This document shows positions 32,798 to 44,436 of a stretch of 64,000 nucleotides of DNA, piece by piece. Every line of letters starts with the position of its first letter. The stretch's first letter is position 1. Source of the stretch: Tremella fuciformis (taxonomy: Eukaryota > Basidiomycota > Tremellomycetes > Tremellales > Tremellaceae); contig CP136490.1 in the NCBI GenBank assembly GCA_032768795.1, positions 7,998,001 to 8,062,000 of the forward strand, given 5' to 3'. The notes beneath the pieces were generated by a model. That model worked only from the letters and a program-made list of their open reading frames with translations. It searched no databases and was not told where the DNA came from. The translations under genes and the position numbers were made by a program.

Positions 32798-35109
32798 ATG
32801 GTAGTCTTCTCGAGACCAGTGCGGGAGGATGTGGAGATGCCAACAGCTTCGTCCGTCGGGAATATCGACCACCCAGAGGTCGTCAAGCTCAGACAGAGGA
32901 CACGACCTCTGGGCTACACCGAGATCACCCCTCAAATCAGGGAACACATCGTCCATTTCATCCGTATGGGCTGGGACGAGACCCGGGGAGACTATCGCGA
33001 GACGATCGTCCCCACCACCCATGAAGAGGGCAGGTATCCGAGAGAAATCATCTCCAAGAGCATGCTGCCCGGAATGCGGAACAGCGCTGCATTCATCATG
33101 TGGCGTCTCTGGCAGTGGCAATGCGAGCCCCAGCACGACTTCAAAGACCATACCAAAGACGTCCTGGCACAGATAGATTCCATCTTGAGATCTCAAGAGC
33201 ATCGTTCGGAGCGGTCCGACATGTGAGTCGCTCCTCACCCTGCTCACTCCAGGCAGCGTGTGCCAACGTTTACAGGCAGACTTGTCGAAAAGATACACTC
33301 TGCTTATCCTCGCTTGCACGATGTCGATTGCCCGGAAGCAGTCATGGACGCCTTCGACTATCATTGCGTCGAGCACTTTTACCTTTCACAGCTCGACGTG
33401 TGTGCAAAGCTCTACGTCGCAATACTTCAATTGGAAGTCAAGCTCACCAAGGATCCGGGGAGGACGTTCGAAGTTGGCGTGCGACCGTCGGATATTATAC
33501 GCGCAAAGCAGCTGGTCAATAGTATCGAGCCCTTGCCAACGGCCTTACGATATCTGCAGGAGGGGAAGGATGTCGGAGAGCTGTGAGTAAGCTGTGACTG
33601 CCTCGAGATGCGCTTGAGTCACCTCACTCATAAATAACTCAGCTGATAACAGATACATCCAGAAAGGAGACCTTCGGAGGGCAGCCTGGGAACAGTTGCT
33701 GGCCCTTGCACGTTTCGCTCCGTGGTTTCCGACAGAGTGGGCTTTCCGGGTGAAAGATGTCAACGAGACAGGATTCGGTCAGCTGTCAGTATCTTCGCGT
33801 CTGGGCTGAGACCCGCTGATGATCGGTTTCTTCGGCATCATTCTCCAACTAGGCGGTCTGGCAAGAAGTCTTGGATGGGCCGGACTTGCTACCAATATTT
33901 ACGAGGCGTATTCTGGTTCCCCTTTCCTGACTGTTCACCAGGCCTGCTGGGTTAACGACCGTGAGATTGCATGACATTTCGCGCACACCTACTGATATCC
34001 CAGTTGTGGGTCACGCGTTTCTGCAAGATCGGCAGAGTGGCGGATATGACCAAGACTACCATCGACATTTGACCGTCATGGCAAGAGACGCCTTTCGATG
34101 GCGCAATGTCCTCTTTAAACTGTGCAAACTTGGCTTCTCGAACGAATTAGCCCATCGATCTGAATGCGGCAACATGACCCCCGAGGACTACATGGTCATT
34201 ACTGGCGGCCTCCATCGAATGCGTCGCACGGAGGACGGAGCCTACGCATGTCATTACACAAGCGACGAGTGCGAATGTCTATCAGACACCACTGATCTGG
34301 ATCATGTGCCATCTATTTCAGGCGATCATCAAATGACGGAGGATCGCATCGAGGTCGCGCAGGAACAGGAGACTGCTCAGCGATATGCCGGAATGCAAGA
34401 TATCAACATCGACCCTCATGCTATGGCGAATGAGGAAGAAATGCTTCAGTATGACCAGGACCTGGAATCGTTGCGCGCTGCTGCAGGGTCAGCGGGACAG
34501 CAGACTCCCGAAGCCGATTCCCCTCAACACCGTCCGGTCTCGCAGAAACCGATCCAGAACGCCCTCGATGGTTCCGAAGTAAGCGTCACAATACGAAGAG
34601 TGCAATACCCGTGGCTGATCTAACTGGAGGACTGTTACGAACCTGACTATGTGCTTCAAGAGCGGGCCGCCAAAAGGCCGCGACGAAGGAAAGTTCGAAA
34701 ATCATTTGGGCGGCGTCGTCATGGACTGGCGTCCGCTGCTCGGGCCGAGGCGTCCAGTGTGAACATGGGCTTCGACTTTCTGCCCGATAGCGTGTTCATC
34801 GACCAGCGGATCCGCCAGCTAGAGGACGTACACCGGGAATCCAGACGGAAGCAGCGAACCAAGGCGAGTCGGCGTTTGCAATTCGGAGAGATCATCGAGA
34901 CGACGGCCGCAGCGGCGGACGCCTCGGTCACCAGCGCCGGCCCCTCGCGGCAGGAGGCAATGGACGTCACTGATGTCGTCGAGGAGGATGGGGACCAGGA
35001 CGAGAAGGAGTTGGCGGCCGAATTGAAAGTCAGAGCGCCTATCCGGGACCCGCTCGCGTGGCCAGAGGATGACTTTGATATCAATGGGAACTGGGCGGAC
35101 TGGGAATAG
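32798..35109 (+). CDS. Large protein of unknown function
   Basis: Starts MVVFSRPVREDVEMPTAS. Exons join in phase to read HIVHFIRMGWDETRGDYRET, IMWRLWQWQCEPQHDFKDHT, PTFTGRLVEKIHSAYPRLHD, ALRYLQEGKDVGEL, RAAWEQLLALARFAPWFPTE, ETGFGGLARSLGWAGLATNI, YEAYSGSPFLTVHQACWVND and GHAFLQDRQSGGYDQDYHRH. The first 450 residues look like a folded, mostly helical globular domain; the C-terminal third is acidic and disordered and includes RPRRRKVRKSFGRRRH, a likely nuclear localisation signal. The last residues are DFDINGNWADWE. No family is recognised. At least five introns are required, and the joined protein has no stops, so the model is reasonable. Confidence 0.68.
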
Positions 35110-36072
35110 ACGCAAACGGCGTGACGTGTCAGTCACTGGAGCAAGTTGTCGTCAGTAACCTATGTAGCTTGTCAGGTATCAGCGCAGCAACCATAGTATG
35201 TATAGGCGAGGGCAAACGCCGCCAGCATGATGTTCAGACTGGCTTCTGCTAACTTGGCTAATGATCGAGATCCGGTTTCTAATGTCATTAGGATTTTCAG
35301 CCCGCACAGCCGGACGCGTCTTGATCAGCGTAGCTCTTACGGGGCGAATTTCTGCGGGTGTCCCTGGAACGAAAACGGTAAATGGGGGAATTAAATAAGA
35401 AAATTCCGGCCATTCTGATTTCATCAGCACAATCCTAATATGCATTGTGTCCTTGCCAAATTGCCTTTCATCAGAGAATAAAGATCTATGCATGAGGCTG
35501 ATGCATGGAATGATCTCTGTAGCAGAACCAATCGCCTACATAGCTACTGCCATACCCTGCCCTATCATTGCACCAAAATGGTTACAATAGCGCAAGTCTG
35601 ACAAGACTGCAATAGGCTTGCCAGGTGGCAGCTGTGACATAGCCCCTGTGACCAGCTTGGCATGCCTATGATCATCTGATCAGCCTAGCATGCCCAACAA
35701 GCACTTGCGCATCTCTTGATGAAGTGCTTTAGCTTGCAACTAATCAATGTTCTACAGTACATCCGGCTTTGCCGGATGCTTGACCCGTAAGGGCTGCGAT
35801 GGCTGCGCCGCTAGGCGCAAGGGGGGGTCTTGGGGGGGTGTCCCACCCCCCCATGTCTAACGGAACCAAAGAACAAGGAATTGCATTAGGTTTTCCAAAT
35901 TGCCTGAGAACCAATAACTTGAATACCTGATTAGAAATTCAGAGCTAAAAAAGAATTGAAATAACGAGCTACGCCCTATCGCGCACTTTCCTGCACGATC
36001 TACCTAGTTTTGATTTTTCCTCTGTCTCTTCCCGATTTTTGGCAGCAGCTCTTGCATATCTGCACATCAACG
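35110..36072. other. Gene-free stretch with stacked hairpins
   Basis: About 960 bases that look unlike the rest of the window: AT-richer, with no frame showing motifs or plausible splice joins. Three hairpins cluster at 35760-35853 (listed separately). The composition shift suggests inserted or relic repeat DNA rather than ordinary promoter. Confidence 0.5.
35760..35860. repeat. Cluster of three perfect hairpins with poly-G/poly-C stem
   Basis: Hairpin 1: catccggc (35760-35767), loop ttt, gccggatg (35771-35778). Hairpin 2: tgcgcc (35804-35809), loop gcta, ggcgca (35814-35819). Hairpin 3: tgggggggt (35831-35839), 5-nt loop, accccccca (35845-35853). A second G7 run lies at 35821-35827. The motif ctaa follows at 35857-35860. 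Such stacked hairpins are common at ends of transposable elements, but no element body can be recognised. Confidence 0.6.
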
Positions 36073-37987
36073 ATGCCAGTTCTCGAGGCCCCTTCTCCCC
36101 CACTTCCATCGAGCTCGAAGTTGACGAACGGCCATCACTCTCCTCCTGCAAGATCGAGCGGTACAGCAGCCGCCGCTCCTCGGAACGATATTGACCACGA
36201 TGCGATGAGTGTGATAACGGCCGCTCACTCAGATAGCGAGGACGACCAAGACGGAGACATCGTCGAGATCCACGGCGAGTCCCTTCCGTGGCGATCTTGA
36301 CATGGGTTTACGTTTAGTCGAGGTCCGAATCGCACCGCATTGCCACTTATTCTGGCGTGTCCTCAGCAGCAATATTCGCGCTTTCCTACTCAACAGCTGT
36401 CCCCGAGTTAGATCAGGACAGACAGTAACAGGATGGGAAGATATCCGGATACTTGCAGATAATGTGGAGCGCATACGGGTGGGAGATACGAGTGAGGGTC
36501 GTCAGTCCGTCACTTTTCACGATGTTGAGAGAGCAGATCCTCCGCAGAAAGGATGGGTGGACCTCACCGAGGCGGACGTACGGATAGACATCTACAAGCC
36601 GGTCGCAGAGAGCGTCGTGGAGTTCAGCGCGGCTCTGGACGGTGCGTATCTGCTGCTCCACTAGCTGCAGGGCTCAGTGCAGATGACGATACGGGCGAGC
36701 ATCAGGTACCTGCCGCGACGGTAAGGGAGCTGCCTTCTATCGCTTTAGACGGCTTGTGGGACAAGTGACGCCAGGACCCCGAGGTGGATGCGGGGGCTGA
36801 TGAGCAGCTTGATATATCCGCCGCACCTGAAAGCAAGCCTGCTCAATCTCGTCCATACCTCTCTACTATTCGCAGATCTCGACGTGGATCCGGATATAGT
36901 GGCGCTGAATCGGTCAGCTACCGCGCGGAACTCCGGCATGGCCAGCTGACAGGGCAGATTGGTACTGCTGCACGGCCCACCTGGGACAGGCAAGACATCG
37001 CTATGTCGAGCTCTATCACATAAACTGGCGATCCGACTCTCCGAACGGTCAGCTAGGCTGAGGAAGTGGTCCCGACGGAGCTGACAATCAGGTATCCGAG
37101 AGGCAAGCTGATTGAAATCAACTCCCACTCGCTCTTCAGCAAGTGGTTCTCCGAGTCGGGCAAGCTGGTCCAGAAGCTGTTCTCGACAGTGACGGATATG
37201 GTCGAGGACCAGGCGTGCTTTGTCGTGGTATTGATCGGTCAGCTAGCGTGACAGCCATTGGGACCAGCTGACCCGTAGATGAAGTGGAGTCATTGACAAT
37301 AGCAAGAGACGCAGGGATGAGAGGATCCGAACCGGGCGACGCGTTGCGGGTGCGCAGCCCCCGCACACATCGTGTAGCAACACTCATTGGCAGGTCGTCA
37401 ATGCCCTCTTGACGCAGCTCGACAAGCTCAGGCGGCACAAGAACGTCCTGGTACTGACCACGTCGAACCTCTCACACACCATCGGTGAGTCTTCCATGCT
37501 TACGCTCACGCCGAGCCAAGAACTCATGTTAGACAAAGCGTTCATCGACCGAGCCGATATCAAAGAATACGTCGGACTGCCGATCCCCGAGGCCATCTAC
37601 TGGATCCTCTCGACGACTGTACGGGAGCTCATGGCCAAAAGCCTCATTGAGCAGGCGGACCTGCTAGAGTGGGACGAGGTGCAGAGCACGGAGCCCGCCA
37701 GCCGGGGTGTCAGGGCGAGTGCCAAGCTCACCAAAGTGGCTCGGGCATGTCATGTGAGCCGACCCCACACACATATCGTCTGTTATCAGCGATAGTTGAC
37801 AAGGCAGGATCATCAATTGTCGGGCCGGTTTTTGAGGCGCCTACCGGGTCTTGTGCATGCTCGACATATCAGACATGGCACGACTTCGTTGACCAAGTGG
37901 GTTGAGGGATTCGCCAAAGCTGTAGAGGACGAAGTGGAAGCGCGGACAAAGGTCAATCTGGCGTCGACCATGGGCGAGGAGTCGTGA
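36073..37987 (+). CDS. PCH2: AAA+ ATPase PCH2/TRIP13
   Basis: Pch2/TRIP13 remodels HORMA-domain proteins (Hop1/HORMAD, Mad2), controlling meiotic recombination and checkpoint signalling. The start [20 protein letters not shown] is disordered. A GC-AG intron (36275-36317) joins EIH to VEVRIAPH, giving the family's HVEV element. Then come [11 protein letters not shown] (the conserved GLWDSLV region), Walker [41 protein letters not shown], and Walker [18 protein letters not shown] completed across an intron. [20 protein letters not shown] and [16 protein letters not shown] follow, then [16 protein letters not shown] (sensor 2 region). The C-terminus is [16 protein letters not shown]. Many short introns are needed. 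Confidence 0.94.
36275..36317 (+). other. PCH2: GC-AG intron in PCH2
   Basis: Donor gcgagt and acceptor gtttag bound a 43-nt intron. Removing it joins cac-g to tc-gag-gtc and restores H-V-E-V, which is invariant in TRIP13/Pch2. No GT donor nearby gives this join. Confidence 0.75.
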
Positions 37988-38169
37988 GTTGTATTTGTAG
38001 TTGTAGTAGTTGCATCTGCATTGTTCTGCTTTGATGCAGAAAGCCTTGGGATCGGAGGCAGTGCTGATAATGCATGCGATAGTTGTACAACACGATGACT
38101 GATTGATGACGTTTGTTTACTCTTCTCACTGTATTTCTTCCTATTCCTCCCCTCGCGTCCCCTGCCGTC

Positions 38170-41100
38170 TTACAAAGAGGCACACTCGCAGTCGCACCCC
38201 GCAACAGGACACGTATCATGCGGCGGCTCGCCATCCAGACCGCCCTCGAACCAAGGGATAACATGGGCCGCATGACCTGATATCAGCCCAATGCAATCGC
38301 TACTAAGTGCTCCGTGAAGTGGGAGGAGCCTCACCGCCATGTCGGCATGTCTGACATGAGACGTAGGCGTCGTCAAGTGTGTCCCCTCCGCCCGTGATGA
38401 CCAGCTCGTCTGCGCGCGTGTTGACTTCGATGTGGCGCAGGCCTGGGTATCAGCCGCTAGCTGGGTAATGTAGAGCACGCAGACGAAGGAATGGAAAGAG
38501 GAAGAATGATCGGAGTGTCAAAGGGGAGACGCACAGACGCAGCAGCGCGGTAAGGACGAGTTGCACAGCGCACACGTCGCCGTGCGCTCGTTCGGCCAGG
38601 GGACCGTACTTCTCAGCGCGGCCTTCCTGCTCACATGCTCTTCTCCGACTTTCGTCAAGAGGTTATTGCACACGGGGCAGACCTTGGCTGCGTCGACGCC
38701 CGAAGACGAGGGCGGCGCCTCGCCAAGTCTGCGCAGCTCGATGATGCGCGAGACGTCGTAGGCGCTGCGTTTCGAGTACAGCCTCCACGTGTCCAGCATG
38801 TCGCGATATGCCTCTTGCCATCGCTCGATGGTGCGGGTCTCGGCGACCGTAAGCCTCGAGGGCGCGAAGAATGCAGAGAGAATGGCGGGTGTCTGGACGT
38901 CGCCTGTGCGCTCGAGATAGGCTTGCAAGAGGTGCACGCCGGGCGAGGTAAAGCCAGTCAGTGTGAGACCGTGGAGGGAGCAGTGTCGCAGACATCGGGC
39001 GTAGCGGTCTTTGAAGAATGCTGACAGCTAACAATCAGACATAGGGCGCCTGATCTATACGCGACACTCACCTCTTTGTCGGACAGATTGTTGAGCGCAA
39101 TGCTGATTCTGTCGAGAAGGGGTATCGCTTCTTCTTCCAAAACAGCATCCCACCCGTCTCCGCCAATGCGAGACAGGACAGCGCGAATGTACGGGTCGTC
39201 CGTCTTGTTCACCATTGTCCGCCAGTGCTCTTGCCAGAAGATCGAGCCTCTCTCGGCCCGGGACTGCGACATGAAGCCAGCGATGGTGGATCCCATTAGG
39301 CGATGTCTCTCATCTGCAAGTGAGTTCGGACTCATCGCAGACCTCCCATACTGTATACTCACTCGGCGAGTTGAGCAGAATGCTGATAGCTGGGCCTTCT
39401 TCACCTGCAAAGTAGGCCCAACAGGCGGCCTTGGTCCTCTGCTCATCCTCGACCAGACGTTGGATCTCAGCCATGGGGTGTTGCGGATCTTCGCCACACA
39501 GTCGTAGTATGAGCTGCCGCTGGGGTCCTCTCTCAGTCTGAGGCAACGACCTCGAGGTGCCGCTGGCAGACGGGAGCTCCTGCCCGGTCTCTTGTCTTTG
39601 GCCGAGTATCGATTGCACTGCCGTAGTATAGTCGGTATTCGTCTCACTGGCCACACGATCCTTTTCTCTTAACCGTTCCGGAGTAGCTGGAGGTGCCGGG
39701 GAATGTCGGTACCCAGGCTGGTTGATCAAGCTTGACCAAGCGGCGGAGGTCTGTCTGTGGGGCTGCCTACTACTCTCGCTGACAAGGGTAGATTGTGAGC
39801 GCATTGACGATGGAGAAGACGCAACCTGGTCTGGGCCGTTCCAGATCGCGGATACGCCATGGTACGTGAGGTTGAAGTTGCGATGCGAGGAGTTGGACGG
39901 GCCCATGACTCTGACCAGATCTGACGGAATGTCAGTGACCACGATCGGTCATCGGCGGACTACTCACGATCGATGAATTCCCAGATACCGCCCAGACGGT
40001 CTTTGCCCGGATGCCGAGAGGCAATAGCACCATTCAGCAATAGCTTGATCCATGAGCACAGCTTCTTGACAAGGGGAACATCTCACATCGGTCAGCCCAT
40101 AGCCCTCTTCTGCCCTTCTCCGCATAGTGTAGGCAATATCGGCTTTCAAAATGCGCCGCACGCCCTCCCATCCACCAACAATGTCCTCGTGCTCGTCGAC
40201 TGCTCGATCCGCATTGGCCGTATCATCTTCTATCGGCTCTCGAGGGGTGACATCTTTGACAGACCTGAGAAGACTTGACCGTCCTGGACTGGACGACCTT
40301 GAAATTGAGCGTTCGGCATGTTCGGCAAGCAGTCGAGAGACACGCTCAGGTGCCAGCTGGAATCGATTGAACCGTTTTGGCTCGTCGGCCTCGTCTGAGT
40401 GATCCGACCGCGCGTCGAATGGTCGAACTCCGTCTGGCATGATCCCATCTTCATTCGAGGAATGTATGTGTGGGTCGACGATTCGCAAGTCGGCAGGCGT
40501 TGTCACTGCTAGCAAACCTTGCGCGCTGGATTGGATCTGAGCAATCAGTTGCCGTTCAAATGATGATCTGCAGACTCACGATGGGTGTCGCACCGACCGG
40601 CCCAATTCCCAACGTCCCGTCCTTCATTACCACCAGCACGTCTCGAGATCCAGCGTTCGGGGCAGAGAAGGCGAAACAATGGAGGTTCGGTCTTGGCCGT
40701 ACGACTGAGGTGTCAGTAGAGTCCATATCTGTGACGAGCAAGCCGACTTTGCCTCATGCCACCGACAGTCGTCCACCGGTCGACGTGCTCGCCTTCTCCA
40801 TCTTCGCGCTTCTGGCCGACCATGTCCCACAAATGTACACCACCATCTCGGAGTCCCACGCCCAAGCGTCCGCCAGTCGTCCATTCCAGAGCCTGCACAC
40901 CTCCATGTCCGACCTCGAAGCTCAACAGCTCCACGCCTGCCTTTCTTGTGTCCCACAGCCTGACGACCCCGCCTCCTTGTCCGGGTTCATAACTGGCAAA
41001 CCTGTCCGAGTTCTCCGGATCCGGAGCGAGGCCCTGCGTGGCTCTAGTCAGCCATGAGGCGGTCGCGTTTGTCTGCGCAGACTGCTGTGCCTCGATCGGT

Positions 41101-41923
41101 ACTCGTAGATCGTAGAGCCGGATGACCTTGTAATTTGCGCTGGCGAGAAGGGAGAAGATAGTGTCGGGCAAGAATGCAACCGAATTGACATGCTCCGAGG
41201 CGCAGTATTGCTGCACGTGCCGCACCTCTTTCGACCCCTCCCGTAGAGGCGGAGAGGGGTTGGTGTACTCCAGGCGGTCATGTGGGCGGGTCCACCCCTC
41301 GGTCCGGTCGTCAGCGGCAGGCAGACGGGATACAATGTCGTTGATATCCCATATGAGGAGCGAAGCGTCCGACCTATGTCGCTCGTAACCTATGGCAACG
41401 TAGGACGGGTCGACTCGAGAGAAAGAGAGGGCGGTGACCTGCCGACTATGCTTGACGGGCAGAATGCCGATCGTTGAAGCAGGCAGAGCCGCTGCGGTCG
41501 TGTTGACAGGCTGGGCCAGCGTCGAAGGGGTGAGGTTTAGCAGGAGTGTGCGTCCAGTACTGAGCCCCGTGGCGACGAGGTGTCGCTGATGGGCGAACGG
41601 GGCCCAGGCCATGGCCTGACATCAGCATCAGCATTAGGGGAGCTGTACTTCCACTTCGTGGAGAGGGAGGAGAAACCCACGCGTATGGGTCCTACGTCAC
41701 TCTGCAGCCCGATCATGCGCATCTCTGAGCGCTGTGGATGATTCAGTGCACTGCCTCACACTTCACGCCTCATGGCATTGGAACTGACCGACTTGCGCCA
41801 CTCGTACATCTTCACATCTCCAGAGGACGACGGCCCCGCCTGGCCTCCGACCACGAAGCGGGCGTTGCCTTGTTGGGCCGGACATGGATCCGACAATGCG
41901 ATGCGCCGCGAGTCAGAGGCCAT
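38170..41923 (-). CDS. SEA4: SEA complex subunit SEA4/MIOS (WD40 plus C-terminal zinc domain)
   Basis: A component of the SEACAT/GATOR2 complex that activates TORC1 at the vacuole. The start at 41921-41923 reads MASDSRRIALSDPCPAQQGN. Introns link it to SEMRMIGLQSDVGPIR and to a WD40 propeller: RQVTALSFSRVDPSYVAIGY, SEHVNSVAFLPDTIFSLLAS, ASWLTRATQGLAPDPENSDR (the Mios signature), FASYEPGQGGGVVRLWDTRK and LGVGLRDGGVHLWD. An alpha-solenoid follows. The C-terminus has paired Cys/His motifs: CPVCNNLL, CALCNSSLPRCCVC, CQTCRHGGHAAHVIPWF and CPVAGCDCECASL. The zinc arrangement C-x2-C-x-H-G-G-H-x2-H matches Mios. It diverges from VMA21. Confidence 0.92.
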
Positions 41924-42297
41924 CTTGGGGGAGCACGATGGTCCCTTGGCGGCTTAGAGCCGAAACACGAGTTGACGATGGACGTTGATTCGTGATGGCT
42001 GCTCGTGGTAGCAACGGCCTCGAGGTGGTCGCCTCCAGGCACGTGACAGTTGGCAGGTTGATCTACGTCGAAGAGACGGTTGCATGCTTAGCATTGCCAA
42101 TGAAGACGTGCCGCCCTCACGACTCATAGCATAAGGCCCGCCTTTGCATCTGCACTGTCATCACTCCGACTACTTGGCCGCCGAACGATAGCAGCACAGC
42201 AACTCGCGCACTCGCATGGACCCGCAGAATTGGAGCGTTCCCCATCGCCTGACCAAGTCCAGCTCATTATCCTTACCTTGAACGTTGTTATCGGGTC
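41924..42297. other. Divergent promoter region of SEA4 and VMA21
   Basis: About 375 bases between two genes that both act at the vacuole. Shared regulation is possible but not shown. No other gene is seen. Confidence 0.4.
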
Positions 42298-42681
42298 ATG
42301 GCTCGCCCTGTAGGAACGGGCAAGATGGCGCCTAGTCAAGGAGTGCAACCGTGAGTGGTTTCCTGCCTGCATGCGTGCGGTGGCGAGGGCGCGGTGCTGA
42401 GTGATCAGGGCGGTGCTGTGGAAGCTCATCATCTTTTCCATCCTCATGGCCGTCGTCCCCATCGGCACATATTTCTCTTCCCTCCACTACCTCTTCAACG
42501 GTGAGCCTCGCGTACGTCAGAATTCAAGGCCAGAAGCTGAGATAGGGCAGGCTCCACGACGTATGCCGGGATCGCCGCCGTGATAGCTGCCAACACTGTG
42601 CTTGTGGGCTACGTCGTGCTAGCCTTCCGAGAAGACGTGGCTTCGACTGGTTCGACCCTTTCGGACAAGAAAGATCTGTAG
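42298..42681 (+). CDS. VMA21: V-ATPase assembly factor VMA21
   Basis: An ER membrane chaperone for assembly of the V0 sector of the vacuolar H+-ATPase. Three exons give 91 residues: MARPVGTGKMAPSQGVQ, then LWKLIIFSILMAVVPIGTYF (TM1) with SSLHYLFNG, and after the second intron TTYAGIAAVIAANTVLVGYV (TM2) with VLAFREDV. The C-terminus KKDL carries lysines at positions -4 and -3, a KKxx ER-retrieval signal like that of yeast Vma21. Introns begin gtgagtgg (after Gln-Pro) and gtgagcct (after Phe-Asn) and preserve the frame. The short size is normal for the family. Confidence 0.95.
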
Positions 42682-43165
42682 TGCCTGTAGTATGGGCTGG
42701 ACACTGCTGCTGCAAGGCTATTGGAGAGGAGCAAGACACGCCTGATGGATCTAGTGTATGTTGTGAAACGCGTGCCCCCAGTAGTCTAGAGTGATTCGGG
42801 ATAAGCGCCGGTCCACGGACTCGGACTAGTTCTCAAAGGCCCGTCCGTTCTCATCATCATCATCCAATCATCCAAAGTGGTTGCACTACGTACGCTACAT
42901 AACATCTCACTCTGCACAACCAACGCACGTTGTTCATCATCACCTTGACATCTCTTTCTTGCCCATCTCGCCGCTGCATCCGCCTCGGCAACGTTTCAGA
43001 ATTGCCCAAAAGTGCTAGACACCCAGGAACAGAAACATATCTCGATCGTCAGGTCCCCGGTCCGACCGATCTCTCTCGCAGCCCAACGCAGTGCATGCCC
43101 AAAACCTCATCCTCACTCTGTTCACCCCTCTCCCCACCACCTCCCACGACTGGAGCGCAGCCGCC
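42682..43165. other. Intergenic region upstream of TRM7
   Basis: About 480 bases. It includes a catcatcatcatccaatcatcc stretch near 42851-42873 (short CAT repeats) and C/T-rich DNA before the TRM7 start, consistent with a promoter. No gene is supported. Confidence 0.4.
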
Positions 43166-44396
43166 ATGCCCAGCTCAAAGTCGTCTATCGACAAGCGCGA
43201 CGTCTATTATCGCAAGGGCAAGTCGGCAGGGTACAGGGCGAGGTCGGCGTGGAAGCTTTTGCACCTCGACGAGGACTTTGACCTGTTCTCGGGGGTGGAC
43301 ACAGCCGTCGACCTCTGTGCGGCCCCGGGATCGTGGAGCCAGGTACTGGGCCAGAAGCTCAAGTGAGTGTTGTATCGGAATACTGCGTGTCGAGGTCGCA
43401 GCAACCGTCTCGGCGTCGTCGCGGATTGCGATGCCCCAGTATTCGCTCCCCGCAGCACAGTGGCTGACATCAGGCCTACCAAGGGCGACCGCGAGGGTAG
43501 AAAGGTCGTCAGCGTAGACCTACAGCCGATGGTACATCAGCTTTGATCCTTTCGCGTACCGCAACTCACCCTTCAGGCCCCTCTACCCAACATCACCATA
43601 CTCCAGACAGATATCACCCTGCCCTCGACCATCCCCCTCGTTCTTCGCGCACTCGGTGACAGACAGGCGGACTTGGTGGTCTGCGACGGCGCCCCAGACG
43701 GTGGGTGTTTCTTGATACACGCCTCGTGTCTGGGCTCACAGGCAGTTACTGGCGTGCATGACTTGGACGCGTATCTTCACTCTCAGCTGCTGCTGGCTGT
43801 GCGTCTACTGATACCCGCCTTATGGCCTTACCTAACGTGCAGGCTCTCACTCTGTCCCTCACCCTTCTCGCCCCTCACGGAACCCTCATCTTCAAGATCT
43901 TCCTTTCCCCTCTCGATCCCAAAGCAGCAATGCTCCGCTCGCAACTCCAGCCGTTCTTTCCCGGCCCTCCATCAACCGACTTTTACGGCGAGTTCGATGA
44001 GCCAGCGCCGGCGCCGGAGGTAGCCTTGGACTCTCCTGGTCGCTGCCAGCGAGGAGAGCCTTCTTCGCCGCGAGCTGGTCACGACCTTCTGGGTCGCCGA
44101 GGAGGCGTCTGGGTCAGGAAACCAAGGAGCAGTCGCAAAGGCTCTGGAGGTACGTCTTCGTCGCATACACCTGACATGAATCTGACAGTCCAGAGGCCTT
44201 CCTCGTCTGCCGCAACTTCGATCGCTCCAAAGTCCCATTGCCGATGTCGTTCTCTGAAGCCGCTTTGAACGTCCTTGCGTCACAAAAAGGAGGAACTCTC
44301 ACGCTTGACTCGCTTGCTTCTCTCTGCGGTCAGGTCACGGCCTCAAAGGAATGGGAGATGATCAAGGCGTATGTCGGCAGTGGGGATCTCAAGTGA
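43166..44396 (+). CDS. TRM7: tRNA 2'-O-ribose methyltransferase TRM7 (FtsJ family)
   Basis: Methylates ribose at positions 32 and 34 of the tRNA anticodon loop, with Trm732/Trm734 as partners in yeast. The start [20 protein letters not shown] leads to [19 protein letters not shown] (catalytic Lys region) and the SAM site [18 protein letters not shown]. After introns come [55 protein letters not shown] (catalytic Lys) and [20 protein letters not shown], where the last join uses an acceptor ending TCCAG. The protein ends at a TGA (44394-44396) after YVGSGDLK. The stop overlaps a GTGAGT sequence, and the kinase ATG lies 40 bases on. Confidence 0.9.
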
Positions 44397-44436
44397 GTGT
44401 GACTGTGACAGGTTGAATTTCCTGACCAGCAGCGCT

